Origin: a cyanobiont of Ornithocercus magnificus
GTDB taxonomy: Bacteria; Cyanobacteriota; Cyanobacteriia; PCC-6307; Cyanobiaceae
DNA length: 64,000 nt
Assembly (NCBI GenBank): GCA_007996965.1
Contig: BIMP01000001.1
Location: forward strand, 1,240,001 to 1,304,000
Reading direction: 5' to 3'
Both the position numbers and the translations under genes were made by a program. The stretch's first letter is position 1. Each line of letters opens with the position of its first letter. Positions 1 through 9,242 of the stretch are shown in pieces. The notes under the pieces were generated by a model, which saw only the letters and a list, made by a program, of their open reading frames with translations, ran no database searches and was not told the origin of the DNA.

Positions 1-1
1 C

Positions 2-247
2 TCAATTCTCGATGGCCATCTCACTACTCTAATTAGTTGCGCTGCACTTTTCTTGCTAGGTACAGGTTTTATTAAGGGGTTTGCAGCGACTCTTGGTATT
101 GGTGTTTCACTAAGCCTTTTCACTGCCCTTAGCTGCACTCGGACGCTACTGCGCTTTCTGATGACTTATCCTGCTTTACGGCGTGTTACATACTTCCTCC
201 CCGCCCATGAACTTCCTTCGGCTTCCCCTCTTAACCTAATCAATTGA
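2..247 (+). CDS. secD: Protein translocase subunit SecD, C-terminal end (partial)
   Basis: The reading frame is open from the left edge, so the N-terminus lies outside the window. The visible part reads SILDGHLTTLISCAALFLLG followed by GTGFIKGFAATLGIG, the signature of the last membrane segments of SecD. SecD and SecF form the inner-membrane complex that uses the proton-motive force to help SecYEG/SecA export proteins. It ends 3 bp before secF, the usual secD-secF operon order. The first methionine in frame (position 53) is internal. Confidence 0.95.
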   Translation, partial: SILDGHLTTLISCAALFLLGTGFIKGFAATLGIGVSLSLFTALSCTRTLLRFLMTYPALRRVTYFLPAHELPSASPLNLIN

Positions 248-250
248 TTT

Positions 251-1216
251 ATGGCCGTTGTCACTTCTAGGGCTATACAACCACGGCTCGCAATCTGCCG
301 TCAGCGTAGTCTTATATGGATGATCTCAGCAATCTTATTGTTACTGTCTCTAGTTGGATTGGTACTGAGCTGGTTAAATCCAACCATCAGGTCACCGCTG
401 CGTCCAGGGCTTGACTTCACTGGAGGTACGCAGATCCAGCTTGAGCGCGCTTGTGGCGATATCTGTAATAGTCTCTCTTCACTCCAGATAAATCAGTTCC
501 TCGCAGAGATCTCTCTATCTTCTGACACTAACCTACCCCTACTGGATGGGGCACGTGTGCAGCTCCTCGATAGTTCTCAGTCTCTTGCACTACGACTACC
601 CACTCTTACGCCTACCCAGGGTCAGGTAGTAATCAGCGCACTAGAAAAAGTTGCTGGGCCATTCATTCCTGGTAGCCAAGCTATCGACACGATCGGGCCA
701 ACTCTGGGATCTCAGCTATTTCGCAGCAGCTTAATTTCTCTATCGGTTGCTTTGGTTTCAATCGCAATTTACATCAGCATACGCTTTGACCGACTTTTCG
801 CTGTGCTAGCTCTCATAGCCTTAGCACATGACGTGTTAATTGTCTGTGGTGTATTTGCTTGGCTCGGACTATTATACGCTCTTGAAGTAAATAGTCTCTT
901 TGCTGTCGCCTTGCTTACTATTGCAGGGTACTCAGTCAATGACACCGTCGTAGTCTTTGACCAGATTCGTGAGTGTCGTCGTGTTGACGTCGATTTACCG
1001 TTGAGGATACAAATTGACAATGCTGTTTCAGTAACACTAACGCGTACACTTTATACTAGCGGAACTACACTTTTGCCACTACTAACGCTAATTCTATTTG
1101 GAGGTTCTACTCTGTTCTGGTTTGCGGTTGCGCTCGCACTGGGAGTTATTGTAGGTAGCTGGTCAAGTATAGCTCTAGCCCCATCGCTCCTAAGTCTACG
1201 CGAGACTGCTATTTGA
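251..1216 (+). CDS. secF: Protein translocase subunit SecF
   Basis: A 321-residue membrane protein, normal length for SecF. It has an N-terminal membrane segment at about residues 22-41, then the conserved LDFTGG motif at 54-59, a periplasmic/lumenal domain, and five more hydrophobic segments in the second half. The stretch GYSVNDTVVVFDQIRE is the SecF signature. It partners SecD in late-stage protein export in plasma or thylakoid membranes. The ATG at 251 follows secD directly, so the two are surely co-transcribed. Confidence 0.97.
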   Translation: MAVVTSRAIQPRLAICRQRSLIWMISAILLLLSLVGLVLSWLNPTIRSPLRPGLDFTGGTQIQLERACGDICNSLSSLQINQFLAEISLSSDTNLPLLDGARVQLLDSSQSLALRLPTLTPTQGQVVISALEKVAGPFIPGSQAIDTIGPTLGSQLFRSSLISLSVALVSIAIYISIRFDRLFAVLALIALAHDVLIVCGVFAWLGLLYALEVNSLFAVALLTIAGYSVNDTVVVFDQIRECRRVDVDLPLRIQIDNAVSVTLTRTLYTSGTTLLPLLTLILFGGSTLFWFAVALALGVIVGSWSSIALAPSLLSLRETAI

Positions 1217-1458
1217 AGTCTGTGCCTAGTAATGTGCAACAGGAGATAGCAGACTACAGTAGCTCACGTTGGCTGCCGCTACTTCTCCTCGTGTTAGCCC
1301 TGTTAGATCTTCGTCAGGAGCTGCGTCTATTAATAGATCACTTTACTGCTACATCTCTATTATATGCTATTCGGCATCATCTACTTGCAGTAGCCGTGTT
1401 AGCGAGCTTACCATCGTTATGGCGCCGATATGGGCCGATCATATCAAATCATTCCTGA
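1213..1458 (+). CDS. Small membrane protein downstream of secF
   Basis: An 81-residue protein with a TTG start inside the last codons of secF (4-nt overlap), which suggests translational coupling. It has a hydrophobic stretch at about residues 19-36 (LPLLLLVLALLDL), a second hydrophobic stretch at about 57-69 and basic residues near the C-terminus, so one or two membrane spans are likely. I do not recognise a family. The tight coupling to secDF is the main support that it is real; a similar small gene follows secF in marine Synechococcus as far as I recall. A competing reading frame (1269-1541) lacks protein-like features. Confidence 0.6.
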   Translation: MKSVPSNVQQEIADYSSSRWLPLLLLVLALLDLRQELRLLIDHFTATSLLYAIRHHLLAVAVLASLPSLWRRYGPIISNHS

Positions 1459-1571
1459 AAACATGGGGCAAATCTAATAGCCTCGACTTTATTTATGAAA
1501 TTAGGGCTTATGATATGAAGGGTCATGATTGTAATTTGTAGGCTGTCCAAGACTTTACTTGACTTGAAACC

Positions 1572-2627
1572 TTACCCCCAGCTGTCTAGTAAGTCTCGAA
1601 CAATTACCTCACGTATTAGCACCTGAAGCATAACAGTCAATGGTAATGCTAATAGTAAGCCGAGTGGTCCAAATAGCACTGTGAATATGAACTGTGCTGT
1701 AAGCGTAAATCCAGGCAATAAGTTGACCTGGTACTGCATCACCGATGGAGTGATCACATAACTTTCCAAGTTTTGTACCACCACATAGAGACCGAGGACA
1801 GCTACGGCTTTCCAAGGAGCATCTAGAAGTGCCACCGACATTGGGAAAATAGTACTAAGTGTTGGGCCAATATTTGGGATGACATTAAGCATGCCTGCCA
1901 GAACGGCATTTGCTATCACAAGCTTGATTCCCAGTAAAGAGAGACCAATTCCTGCGAGAACTCCTACACATATTGAGCTGATCAGTACCCCTATCATCCA
2001 GCTACTGAGTGCCTTACCACACTGGAACATGATAGTACGAGCGCGGTGGCGGTAGAAGGAAGGCAGCAGAAGAATTGCTACCTCGCGGTAGGCCATTGGC
2101 TGTACTGACACCATTAGTGCAACTGCTAATACAAATATGATCTGCAGCAACCCACTGCCAAGATTACCGGCAAGCCCCACTAGCTGCTGTAGTCCAGCTG
2201 CCAGATCAGAACCAGATGGAAGGGTAGTTAATCCACCTTCACGAAGTCTACTGCTCCAGTCACTACTTTCTTGTGGTGCTCCATAGATCATCGCTGAGAC
2301 ACCATTGAGAAGCCCAGCAGCCAGGTCACGGAGCTCGCTCCAAGCTCGCGGAAGTTCTACAATTAGCTGATAGAACTGGTCAATAAATGGTGGAACGATA
2401 ACAGCTAGCGCTAGTGCCACCACAAGGACTAGACCAAAAATTGTGATCAGCAGTGCCTGGCTACGCGACATCCCTGGTGAATGCTTACGTATAGCACCTA
2501 CCAGCGTGCAAATTGCCATAGCCAACACAACAGCAGCGAAAAGATGGATTAGAACATCACGCAGGCTCCACAGCAAAACTACCGCCGCTAAGAATGTAGT
2601 AAGCGCCAGCCACTGTGGAAATTTCAA
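1572..2627 (-). CDS. AI-2E family transporter / PerM-like permease
   Basis: A 351-residue protein with about seven or eight hydrophobic segments. It has the family's typical N-terminal hairpin, a soluble insert at about residues 105-155, and the C-terminal motif P(N)[10 protein letters not shown] followed by a final pair of membrane helices. The family was named for the proposed AI-2 exporter TqsA, but most members have unknown substrates, so no substrate is assigned. Its start overlaps the psb28 stop by 4 nt, making it the last gene of the mnmH-psb28-permease unit. Confidence 0.88.
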   Translation of the reverse strand: MKFPQWLALTTFLAAVVLLWSLRDVLIHLFAAVVLAMAICTLVGAIRKHSPGMSRSQALLITIFGLVLVVALALAVIVPPFIDQFYQLIVELPRAWSELRDLAAGLLNGVSAMIYGAPQESSDWSSRLREGGLTTLPSGSDLAAGLQQLVGLAGNLGSGLLQIIFVLAVALMVSVQPMAYREVAILLLPSFYRHRARTIMFQCGKALSSWMIGVLISSICVGVLAGIGLSLLGIKLVIANAVLAGMLNVIPNIGPTLSTIFPMSVALLDAPWKAVAVLGLYVVVQNLESYVITPSVMQYQVNLLPGFTLTAQFIFTVLFGPLGLLLALPLTVMLQVLIREVIVRDLLDSWG

Positions 2628-3010
2628 CCTTCAGCGTTCTTGGCCTCAGCATTGGTGCTGGAGTTCTGTGAGTAGTCTAACTCGTGACACGCAGCGTAGC
2701 GCTGGGCAAAACGCATGAAGCGCTCAAAGTCCTGCTTGCTTTTCCAAGTATATGTGGCTTCGATAGCGCTAGGCTTTCCGTTTAGGAAGCGAGCTTTTAC
2801 TTCGCGAGTCACTAGCTCACCTTCTTCATCAACCATAAACATCCCAGTAATATCTCCCATTGATTCGGGAGCGAGGGCTTGTGGCTCCTCAAAAACAAAC
2901 ATGGCTTGACCAGTTCGACCGTCACGACTGCGAGTCAGTCTGATATCTGGGATGGCTGGCTCGTCTGTGCCACGGAAGAACTGGATTGCAGCTGCATTGT
3001 CCTTGGCCAT
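2624..3010 (-). CDS. psb28: Photosystem II assembly protein Psb28
   Basis: A 128-residue protein starting [18 protein letters not shown], the standard Psb28 N-terminus. The motifs [26 protein letters not shown] and [13 protein letters not shown]-like (here [13 protein letters not shown]) are all present. Psb28 binds transiently to PSII assembly intermediates near CP47 and has been linked to chlorophyll-protein biogenesis. An in-frame start 15 codons upstream exists, but the conserved N-terminus begins at 3010. The C-terminal tail ([13 protein letters not shown]) is low-complexity and extends beyond the conserved core. It overlaps the permease start by 4 nt. Confidence 0.96.
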   Translation of the reverse strand: MAKDNAAAIQFFRGTDEPAIPDIRLTRSRDGRTGQAMFVFEEPQALAPESMGDITGMFMVDEEGELVTREVKARFLNGKPSAIEATYTWKSKQDFERFMRFAQRYAACHELDYSQNSSTNAEAKNAEG

Positions 3011-3051
3011 TGTGGTCACCAGCGAAAAAGAGATTTTAGGGGTACCATTTC

Positions 3052-4113
3052 TCAAAGGGTTGCAACCAAGGTATCTCCGACTAAACCTCTATCAAGAAGC
3101 ATTGTAGCCGCATCTTCATCCCCCAATCCTGTGAGGTCGACACTTATACGAGCTGGAGACTGCCTTAGCTCACGATCATAACAGCTGTCATAGTAGTTGA
3201 TCAGGGTGCGGCATGCTGCCGCCCAGTTGCCTCTTTCAATTGCTTTGATTGCCTGCGCTGTGCGTTGTGGCCCTAATCGTCGGCTAATTCGCTGTGTAGC
3301 CTTGAGCAGTGCCTCATTCCCATACTTACTGTAAACAGAGACAAGTCGGGCAACTCGCTCCTCCTCCGTGCGACAAATCTCTAATAGACTAGCTATACCC
3401 ATTTGCAGAAATAAGCCTCTTGGGATACGGCAGCGGCCAACCTGGGTACTTTCTGCCTCAAGCCATATTACTTTGCTGCCTTGACAGTGATGGCTATCGA
3501 GAACTTCAGCAATCTGGTTCTCGTAGTGCTCATTTGTTGGCTGAGCTGGTAAACCCAACCCTCCAAAGCTACTGCCACGATGGTTAGCGAGGCCTTCTAG
3601 ATCTAAGATAGCTAACCCACGTGATGCTAATATGTGTAGTAAATCTGTCTTACCCGTGCCAGTCCTGCCGCCAATTATGTGTAATGGCCAAGAACAGTTA
3701 AACTGCTCTAGAACCCAATGCCGATATCTTTTGTAACCACCCTGCAGTAGTATGGGTCGGAGGCCAACTAGTCCAGCAAGCCAGGCCACGGATCCAGACC
3801 TCATGCCTCCTCGCCAGCAATACAGCCCTACATCACCTGATTCGGTGAATGCTATTTCCCGTAGTTGTTTAGCTATTTTAGGCAGATGTGGGCCTGCCAG
3901 CTCCAGCCCACATAAGATTGCTTGCTCACGCCCTAGCTTTTTATAGGCAATACCTACCTGTGCCCTTTGGCCATCATCAAACAACGGCAGGTTATAAGCC
4001 CTAGGAATATGACCGCGTTTGAACTCAGCTGGGCTACGCACATCTACCAGCGGTGCGCTAAGATGGAGAAACTGATTAGCGTCTAGGAAGGGGTACTGTC
4101 CTATTCCTGACAT
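3052..4113 (-). CDS. mnmH: tRNA 2-selenouridine synthase (MnmH/SelU)
   Basis: About 353 residues from the ATG at 4113. An N-terminal rhodanese domain carries [14 protein letters not shown] and the catalytic cysteine at about residue 99 in [14 protein letters not shown]-loop domain follows with GGRTGTGKT at about 148-156. The family converts 2-thiouridine at the tRNA wobble position to 2-selenouridine through a geranylated intermediate. No selD gene is in the window, so whether it acts on selenium or only on geranylation here is open. The frame stays open 46 codons further upstream into gun4, but that stretch looks non-conserved. First gene of the psb28 unit. Confidence 0.93.
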   Translation of the reverse strand: MSGIGQYPFLDANQFLHLSAPLVDVRSPAEFKRGHIPRAYNLPLFDDGQRAQVGIAYKKLGREQAILCGLELAGPHLPKIAKQLREIAFTESGDVGLYCWRGGMRSGSVAWLAGLVGLRPILLQGGYKRYRHWVLEQFNCSWPLHIIGGRTGTGKTDLLHILASRGLAILDLEGLANHRGSSFGGLGLPAQPTNEHYENQIAEVLDSHHCQGSKVIWLEAESTQVGRCRIPRGLFLQMGIASLLEICRTEEERVARLVSVYSKYGNEALLKATQRISRRLGPQRTAQAIKAIERGNWAAACRTLINYYDSCYDRELRQSPARISVDLTGLGDEDAATMLLDRGLVGDTLVATL

Positions 4114-4153
4114 AGTGAGCCAACGATGTACTTGAAGTGGCCTATTGTCCAAC

Positions 4154-4945
4154 ATGTTCTCTGGCTCCACATCCTCCAGTAACCTCAGCCCTGAGGAACT
4201 TGTAAAACGCTTTGTCAAAGGCTCGCCTCGCCAGCGCCGTGGCCTTATCAAAGCTGTGGAAGACCGGGCTGATGAGCTTGCTGCTGTAATGGGTGGAGCA
4301 ATCCTTGCTTTCGCAGGATGCGATGCTGAAGGAGATGACTGGGCTGCTGGTTGGATTCTGCAGGTGTTGCAGCGGCATGAACCCCAGGTTCTCCAGACTA
4401 TACTTCCTCGCTCTGGTGATAGTTGGTTTCTGGCTGAGAGTGCTGTAGGGATTAATTACGCCCCACTACAGAAAGATCTACTAGCAGAGCGGTTTGAGGA
4501 AGCTGACCGATTTACCAGCACTGTACTGCGCCAGCTAGCTGGTCCGCAAGCTGAGCAGCGTGGCTATGTCTATTTCAGTGAAGTCCCGTTGATGGCAGGC
4601 CTAGATTTAGTGACAGTTGATCGCCTTTGGACTGCTTATTCCCAGGGTCGCTTCGGTTTTACTGCTCAGGCGCGTTTGCTGGCAGCTTTAGACGGTCGCT
4701 ATGATCTTCTCTGGCCTCGTATTGGTTGGAAAAACAAAGGAATTTGGACACGTTACCCTAGCGCATTTGACTGGTCAATCTCAGCACCAGAGGGGCATAT
4801 GCCCCTAATCAACCAGCTGCGTGGGGTGCGACTGATGGATGCGCTACTGCAACATCCTGCTCTAGTTGCTCGTCGCTCAACTATTATGTCTATACCAGTA
4901 GAATTAGAAGCTACTAAGGTCAAGTCGGAACCTCCAAAGAGCTAA
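4154..4945 (+). CDS. gun4: GUN4 domain protein, Mg-chelatase regulator
   Basis: About 263 residues. The C-terminal two thirds match the GUN4 fold: LWTAYSQGRFGFTAQARL, WPRIGWKN, WTRYPSAFDWSISAPEGHMP and QLRGVRLMDALLQHPAL are the conserved porphyrin-binding core. The N-terminal part is helical and HEAT-like, as in cyanobacterial GUN4. GUN4 binds protoporphyrin IX and Mg-protoporphyrin and stimulates Mg-chelatase, the branch point from heme to chlorophyll. The ATG at 4154 is preferred over the TTG at 4145. The gene is divergent from mnmH and its stop codon overlaps the start of the next gene. Confidence 0.93.
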   Translation: MFSGSTSSSNLSPEELVKRFVKGSPRQRRGLIKAVEDRADELAAVMGGAILAFAGCDAEGDDWAAGWILQVLQRHEPQVLQTILPRSGDSWFLAESAVGINYAPLQKDLLAERFEEADRFTSTVLRQLAGPQAEQRGYVYFSEVPLMAGLDLVTVDRLWTAYSQGRFGFTAQARLLAALDGRYDLLWPRIGWKNKGIWTRYPSAFDWSISAPEGHMPLINQLRGVRLMDALLQHPALVARRSTIMSIPVELEATKVKSEPPKS

Positions 4946-5469
4946 TGTCTTCACGGTCTTGGTCAGTGGCCCAGCAACTCTGGAGGATTAGCTCGTCGCT
5001 CAGGCAAATAAAACCACTCAGCTGGGCTGATTTCGTACTACCTTCAACTCTGCAGTTAGCGCCGTTACTTGAACTCTTACTCGAGCCAGTCTATTGCCGA
5101 GATATTACCCAGCGTATCTATCTTGGTCTGCATGAAGCGCTCGTCAATGCAGTTCGCCATGGTAATTCCGAGGACCCTGCTAAGACCGTGCGAGTGCGAC
5201 GCATCCTAACACCTAATTGGTTAATTTGGCAGGTTCAGGATGAAGGCAGGGGCATCTCAGAAAACGCGCGAGGCATCAGACATTTGCCAGAACGTTTAGA
5301 TGCTTCCTGTGGGCGAGGTCTATTCTTAATCTACCAGTGCTTTGATGATGTGCGCTGGAACCAACGTGGAAACCGTTTGCAACTGGCTTGCCGGCGGCCA
5401 ACATTTAGTGTCGCGAGCAGCCTGAGTCCTTCACTTCTCCTTGCAACCACCGAAGACCTTGCTCGGTGA
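4945..5469 (+). CDS. HATPase-type ATP-binding protein (anti-sigma / RsbW-like)
   Basis: 174 residues with a single GHKL ATPase domain. The N-box HEALVNAVRHGN lies at 63-74, the G1 motif DEGRG at 99-103 and the G2 motif GRGL at 123-126. No sensor or dimerisation domain is visible, which is the layout of stand-alone anti-sigma or switch kinases such as RsbW/SpoIIAB. Its ATG overlaps the gun4 stop codon by one base, so translation is likely coupled. Its targets are unknown. The last 65 nt run antisense to the small gene at 5405-5677. Confidence 0.85.
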   Translation: MSSRSWSVAQQLWRISSSLRQIKPLSWADFVLPSTLQLAPLLELLLEPVYCRDITQRIYLGLHEALVNAVRHGNSEDPAKTVRVRRILTPNWLIWQVQDEGRGISENARGIRHLPERLDASCGRGLFLIYQCFDDVRWNQRGNRLQLACRRPTFSVASSLSPSLLLATTEDLAR

Positions 5470-5677
5470 GTTCAGCTGCATCTGCAAGTCTGCCGTTTCT
5501 GATAACTTGAAGGAGGGCTGAAGCTAGAAGTTCTGCTGCTCGACGTCTGGGCTGGGCCCTAAAGCAATGCCAATCTTGATCTGAGATCCTTAATTGATCA
5601 TGCAATGCTCTAGCAGTCCTAGTCACATCATCTGAGTTTGACCATAGGCCACTTTCACTGTCTTGCCTAGTTTCCAT
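5405..5677 (-). CDS. Small conserved cyanobacterial protein (DUF6439-like)
   Basis: 90 residues, mostly helical by composition. The pattern DVTRTARALHDQLRISDQDWH, then RRRAAELLASALLQVI and a terminal WLQGEVKDSGCSRH with a late cysteine, resembles a small cyanobacterial family of unknown function that I recall as DUF6439. The gene converges on the HATPase gene and overlaps it by 65 nt. No catalytic motif is visible. The family call rests on memory of the pattern, so confidence is moderate. Confidence 0.65.
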   Translation of the reverse strand: METRQDSESGLWSNSDDVTRTARALHDQLRISDQDWHCFRAQPRRRAAELLASALLQVIRNGRLADAAELTEQGLRWLQGEVKDSGCSRH

Positions 5678-6146
5678 TACGTCTTCCTGTACTGGCCCTG
5701 AGGGCTTGAACTATTAAACTCAGTTTGCCGCCACCTCTTAACTGCTGTGCTAATGAGTAGCTCTTGGCAGCATAGAAGCACTACTGTGTCCAGTCGTTGC
5801 TAGGCGTACTCAGCGCCCACCTTCATGCAACATCAAAGGCTAAAGTTGTTTCACTGTTATGTGCTCAAAGGAATAGAGGAAGAAATAGACTCCTCCCAGA
5901 TGTTTTGAGGTCGCGGACTATTAGCCTAAATCAACATCTAATGAACCCTAGAGCAGGATGATTCCTGCTGATGGCAAGGATCAGCATAATGAATGCAGGG
6001 ACTGAAGAAATAATAGAGGTAATTTATTGCATTACTTATACTTAATGGCGGTCCGACTCACCACGCCTTGCACATTACCTTTTAGACAGTGTGCTCCACG
6101 ATTTTAATTTACTGATGAGAAGAACTGCCAAGCAGGAAACACATGT
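5678..6146. other. Gene-free stretch of about 470 bp
   Basis: No convincing coding frame, tRNA or terminator was seen. It contains a perfect 7-bp stem (5952-5958 with 5963-5969, loop TGAT) that is not followed by a T-run. A 27-codon frame from 5825 has no recognisable features. The stretch may hold the promoter region of an unseen small RNA or be decayed sequence. Confidence 0.5.
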
Positions 6147-7217
6147 TCAGGTAGTCAGCTCTGCTGGTTTTGTAGCTGACCATACTCGTGTCATAAAATA
6201 GGACTCAGCAGTGATGCCTCTGAAACCACTTTGAAGCAATCGTGCATCAATATCATCGCCAATGTAATCTCGATAGTAAGGTTCATGGAAGAACCGCCTG
6301 AAATTCTCCATGGCTGCACGAAACTCTGGTGCGTCTGCTAGCTGTACTGAATCAGCTAACACTATCACACCGCCAGGTTCTAGTACTCGCCAGCACTCGT
6401 TGAGAACCATCTGACGCGCATCTCCAGGCAATTCATGTAGAAGAAAAACACAGCTAACTGCCTGCATGCTGCCATTGTTAAAGGGTAGGTCCTCAGCATT
6501 ACCGCGAACAAGTTGAGCCAGAGCAGCATCACGTTCATTCATCCAGCGGCTGGCCTGTCTTAGGTAAGCTATTGAGAGATCTAGACCAATCAAGTTGATT
6601 TCTGGCAAAGCTGCTCTGATTTGGTGTAAGGTACGACCAGTTCCAGTAGCAATATCAAGCAGACGTAATGAGGTGCCAGGGCGACCTGCAAAGTGGCGAA
6701 GACCACGAGCGATGGGTGCAATCACTCGCCGACGCATTGCATCAGCAGTACCATTAAACAGGATCTCAACCTGTAGGTCGTAAAGAGAAGCTGAGTGATC
6801 GCTTAGATATCCGTCAGTCTGGTGGTGGAAGTTCTGGAGGTAGTAGTCAGGATACGCTTGTGGGTCAGCATAGTCTGGTATGTCATGTACGTTACGAGTG
6901 CGTCGACGTTGCCAGTTAGATGGAAGATCTAGCCAGATCAACGGATAGCGGCGCGCCCAGTCTAACCATGGTGCATCGAAGAGTAAGCTTGTCGGATATA
7001 GGCCCTCTTCAGCTTCTCGCCAATCAATCGACTCCAGCTCTGCCATTGAACGGCGCAGTGCCTGCATCATCTCTAAGGGCACTGGCTCAGTTTGGGGAAC
7101 CACGTCCGATGCAAGGACTTCCATTAGCCGGACACTTAGCTCCTTGTGAGCAAGACCGGCTAAGCTTTTGCTCTGCTGGAGCGTCTGATAAGCGAGCTGC
7201 GTGAGAGAGGGCGCCAT
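6147..7217 (-). CDS. Class I SAM-dependent methyltransferase
   Basis: About 356 residues from the ATG at 7217 (another ATG at 7232 adds five residues). An N-terminal helical region of about 150 residues precedes the methyltransferase domain. That domain shows the SAM-binding glycine loop LLDIATGTGRT, the acidic residue after strand 2 (NLIGLDLS), the GNAEDLPF motif and a FLLHELP stretch typical of methyltransferase type 11 enzymes. C-terminal residues include HEPYYRDYIGDD. Substrate unknown. A small gene lies just upstream on the same strand. Confidence 0.88.
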   Translation of the reverse strand: MAPSLTQLAYQTLQQSKSLAGLAHKELSVRLMEVLASDVVPQTEPVPLEMMQALRRSMAELESIDWREAEEGLYPTSLLFDAPWLDWARRYPLIWLDLPSNWQRRRTRNVHDIPDYADPQAYPDYYLQNFHHQTDGYLSDHSASLYDLQVEILFNGTADAMRRRVIAPIARGLRHFAGRPGTSLRLLDIATGTGRTLHQIRAALPEINLIGLDLSIAYLRQASRWMNERDAALAQLVRGNAEDLPFNNGSMQAVSCVFLLHELPGDARQMVLNECWRVLEPGGVIVLADSVQLADAPEFRAAMENFRRFFHEPYYRDYIGDDIDARLLQSGFRGITAESYFMTRVWSATKPAELTT

Positions 7218-7241
7218 GGCATTGAACTGCATCGGCCCATT

Positions 7242-7463
7242 TCAGCGGATTAAGACGGCAGCTGCGTCTTCTGGATATCCCAGCACGGCAACAATGATAA
7301 GTTCGTCGCCGTCTCGACCTTGTAGAAATGTTGCTCGGATGATGCCAAAGTCGCAGCATACCTGTGAGCAATGACACTTCAGGTCAGCTACTAAGCATTG
7401 GAGATCGGCCAAAGCATTCTGAGTAGCTTCAACGAAGTTCCTGCCTATTCCCATACTGATCAT
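7242..7463 (-). CDS. Small hypothetical protein, cysteine-containing
   Basis: 73 residues on the same strand and 24 bp upstream of the methyltransferase start, so possibly in one transcript. It has four cysteines clustered in the middle (KCHCSQVCCDF) and ends with a regular alternating hydrophobic stretch (ELIIVAVLGYP). I do not recognise a family. The protein-like composition and operon position argue for a real gene. The cysteine cluster could bind metal, but nothing shows this. Confidence 0.45.
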   Translation of the reverse strand: MISMGIGRNFVEATQNALADLQCLVADLKCHCSQVCCDFGIIRATFLQGRDGDELIIVAVLGYPEDAAAVLIR

Positions 7464-7566
7464 CTAGGTGAAGAATTACAGGATTAAGAAACATTATTGC
7501 TAAAAACGAGAAAGCAGTCATTATTCTCAAATCGAGCACTAGCGCTGGTTAGGTCATCGATTTAAG

Positions 7567-8988
7567 CTATGCATCATAGTACATTGTAAACTCATGAGGG
7601 TGGGGTCTTTGACGCAGTTGCTGTACCTCTCTATACTTGATATCGATCCAGTTACTGATAAAATTTTCAGTAAAAACATTGCCCTTCATCAAGTAATGAT
7701 TGTCATTTTTTAGTGCGTCAAGAGCAGCATTAAGCGAGGAAGGTACCGTGGCAATGTCAGCTAATTGTTTTGCAGGTAGCTCAAATAAATCAACATCTAT
7801 ACCATCTCCAGGGTCAATACGATTTCTGATGCCATCAAGCCCGGCCATCATCATAGCACTGAAAGCAAGATAGGGATTAGCTAGTGCATCGCCAGAACGA
7901 AACTCAAGACGCTTAGCTTTTGGATTGGACCCACTAAGGGGAATTCTTATAGCAGCTGAGCGATTGCCCTCCGAATAAACAAGGTTAACAGGAGCCTCAA
8001 AGCCTGGCACCAACCGCTTATAGCTATTAGTAGTAGGATTAGTAAATGCTAAAAATGACGGGGCGTGTTTAAGAATACCACCAATGTACCAGCGTGCGAC
8101 TTGAGAGAGGTTTGCGTAAGTGCCCTCATCGAAGAATAGAGGCTGCCCTTCCCTCCAAAGGCTTTGGTGTACATGCATGCCACTACCATTGTCACTAAAA
8201 ATCGGTTTTGGCATAAATGTGGCAGTTTTCCCATACTTCTTAGCTACGTTGCGAACAACGTATTTGTAGATCATCACATTGTCGGCTGCTTGAATCAGCT
8301 CAGCGAATCTCATGCCAAGCTCATGTTGACTAGCACCAGCTACCTCATGGTGATGTTTCTCAATTGAGATGCCAAGCTGCCCCATTAGTAAAAGCATTTC
8401 AGATCGGATGTCCTGCCCTCTGTCGTTTGGTGAGACTGGGAAGTAGCCCTCCTTAGTTCGGATTTTGTAGGCAAGATTACCATTTTCTTCAGAACGACCG
8501 CTATTCCAGGGTGCCTCGATCGTGTCAACAGCGTAGAAAGAACTATTGTCGCTAGAGTCATAGCGTACGTCGTCGAACAGGAAGAATTCGGGCTCTGGTC
8601 CAAAGTAGGCAATGTCAGCCAGACTGCTTTCAGATAAGTAAGCGAGTGCTTTCTTTGCTAGAGAGCGGGGGCAGCGTTCGTAGGGCTTGCCTGTTCTGGG
8701 ATCATCAATTGAACAAATTAGGCTGAGGGTCTTATGCCGGTAGAAGGGATCAATCCAAGCACTGTCTGAATCAGGCACTATTGCCATATCTGATGTGTTG
8801 ATTGCTTTCCATCCCCGGATTGAGGAACCGTCGAAAGCAATACCATCTGTGAAGGATGCTTCCTCAAGTAGGTCTGAGCAAATTGTTAGGTGTTGCCATT
8901 TGCCATGCAGATCAGTGAACTTGAGGTCAATAAGCTCGATACCTTCATCTTTGATCTGACGAAGAACGTCTTGTGGGGTCTTGCCCAT
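7567..8988 (-). CDS. glnA: Glutamine synthetase type I
   Basis: 473 residues, the usual GSI length. The beta-Grasp domain contains DLHGKWQH and FDGSSIRGW. The catalytic domain has [20 protein letters not shown], the [15 protein letters not shown] motif and the [11 protein letters not shown] glutamate-binding motif. It condenses ammonium and glutamate, the main entry of nitrogen in cyanobacteria. At the site adenylylated in enterics (NLYDLP) the sequence is DLFELP, so there is no target tyrosine. Cyanobacterial GSI is instead controlled by NtcA and inactivating factors. It is divergent from apcF. Confidence 0.97.
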   Translation of the reverse strand: MGKTPQDVLRQIKDEGIELIDLKFTDLHGKWQHLTICSDLLEEASFTDGIAFDGSSIRGWKAINTSDMAIVPDSDSAWIDPFYRHKTLSLICSIDDPRTGKPYERCPRSLAKKALAYLSESSLADIAYFGPEPEFFLFDDVRYDSSDNSSFYAVDTIEAPWNSGRSEENGNLAYKIRTKEGYFPVSPNDRGQDIRSEMLLLMGQLGISIEKHHHEVAGASQHELGMRFAELIQAADNVMIYKYVVRNVAKKYGKTATFMPKPIFSDNGSGMHVHQSLWREGQPLFFDEGTYANLSQVARWYIGGILKHAPSFLAFTNPTTNSYKRLVPGFEAPVNLVYSEGNRSAAIRIPLSGSNPKAKRLEFRSGDALANPYLAFSAMMMAGLDGIRNRIDPGDGIDVDLFELPAKQLADIATVPSSLNAALDALKNDNHYLMKGNVFTENFISNWIDIKYREVQQLRQRPHPHEFTMYYDA

Positions 8989-9242
8989 GAGCTTAGAGGC
9001 GCCGATGCGGTGTTGTAGTTGTAACGAAGTAGGCCTACGGAGCAGTCATTCCTGATCATATAGCAATCATACGTGAATGGACGCCTTTCAGTCGGGAGCA
9101 AGCACTATACATGCAGCTACACAGCGGCGTTCCTGTCAACATTTGGCTTCGGCAGCTTGCATGAACTGTACCTGACAGCCATGTCTCAGCAGTTACCTCG
9201 ATGTAGGCTATCACCACCAAGTTCTACCTACGCCTCATTGAC
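8989..9242. promoter_or_regulatory. Divergent glnA-apcF control region
   Basis: The 254 bp between the divergent starts of glnA and apcF must hold both promoters. On the glnA side a TATGAT-like element lies at about 9067-9072 (minus strand). A near-match to the NtcA half-site pattern, GTA-N8-TAT on the minus strand (9107-9120), is present, but its spacing to that element does not fit an activated promoter. No perfect NtcA box was found. Confidence 0.35.

Noticed and set aside
1269-1541. 90-codon frame downstream of secF
   Set aside because: It is serine-rich, lacks a coupling signal and overlaps the more convincing small membrane protein gene.
5825-5908. 27-codon frame in the gap after the DUF6439-like gene
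   Set aside because: No ribosome-binding site, recognisable motif or known small photosynthesis protein resemblance.
5952-5969. Perfect 7-bp hairpin as a terminator
   Set aside because: No T-run follows, and no gene ends nearby in either direction.
9026-9033. GAAGTAGG, resembling part of the cyanobacterial glutamine riboswitch
   Set aside because: It is on the strand opposite to glnA and the rest of the riboswitch consensus and stems is absent.
9107-9120. Possible NtcA box upstream of glnA (GTA-N8-TAT on the minus strand)
   Set aside because: It matches five of six key bases, but a -10-like element lies about 35 bp away rather than about 22, so it does not fit an NtcA-activated promoter.
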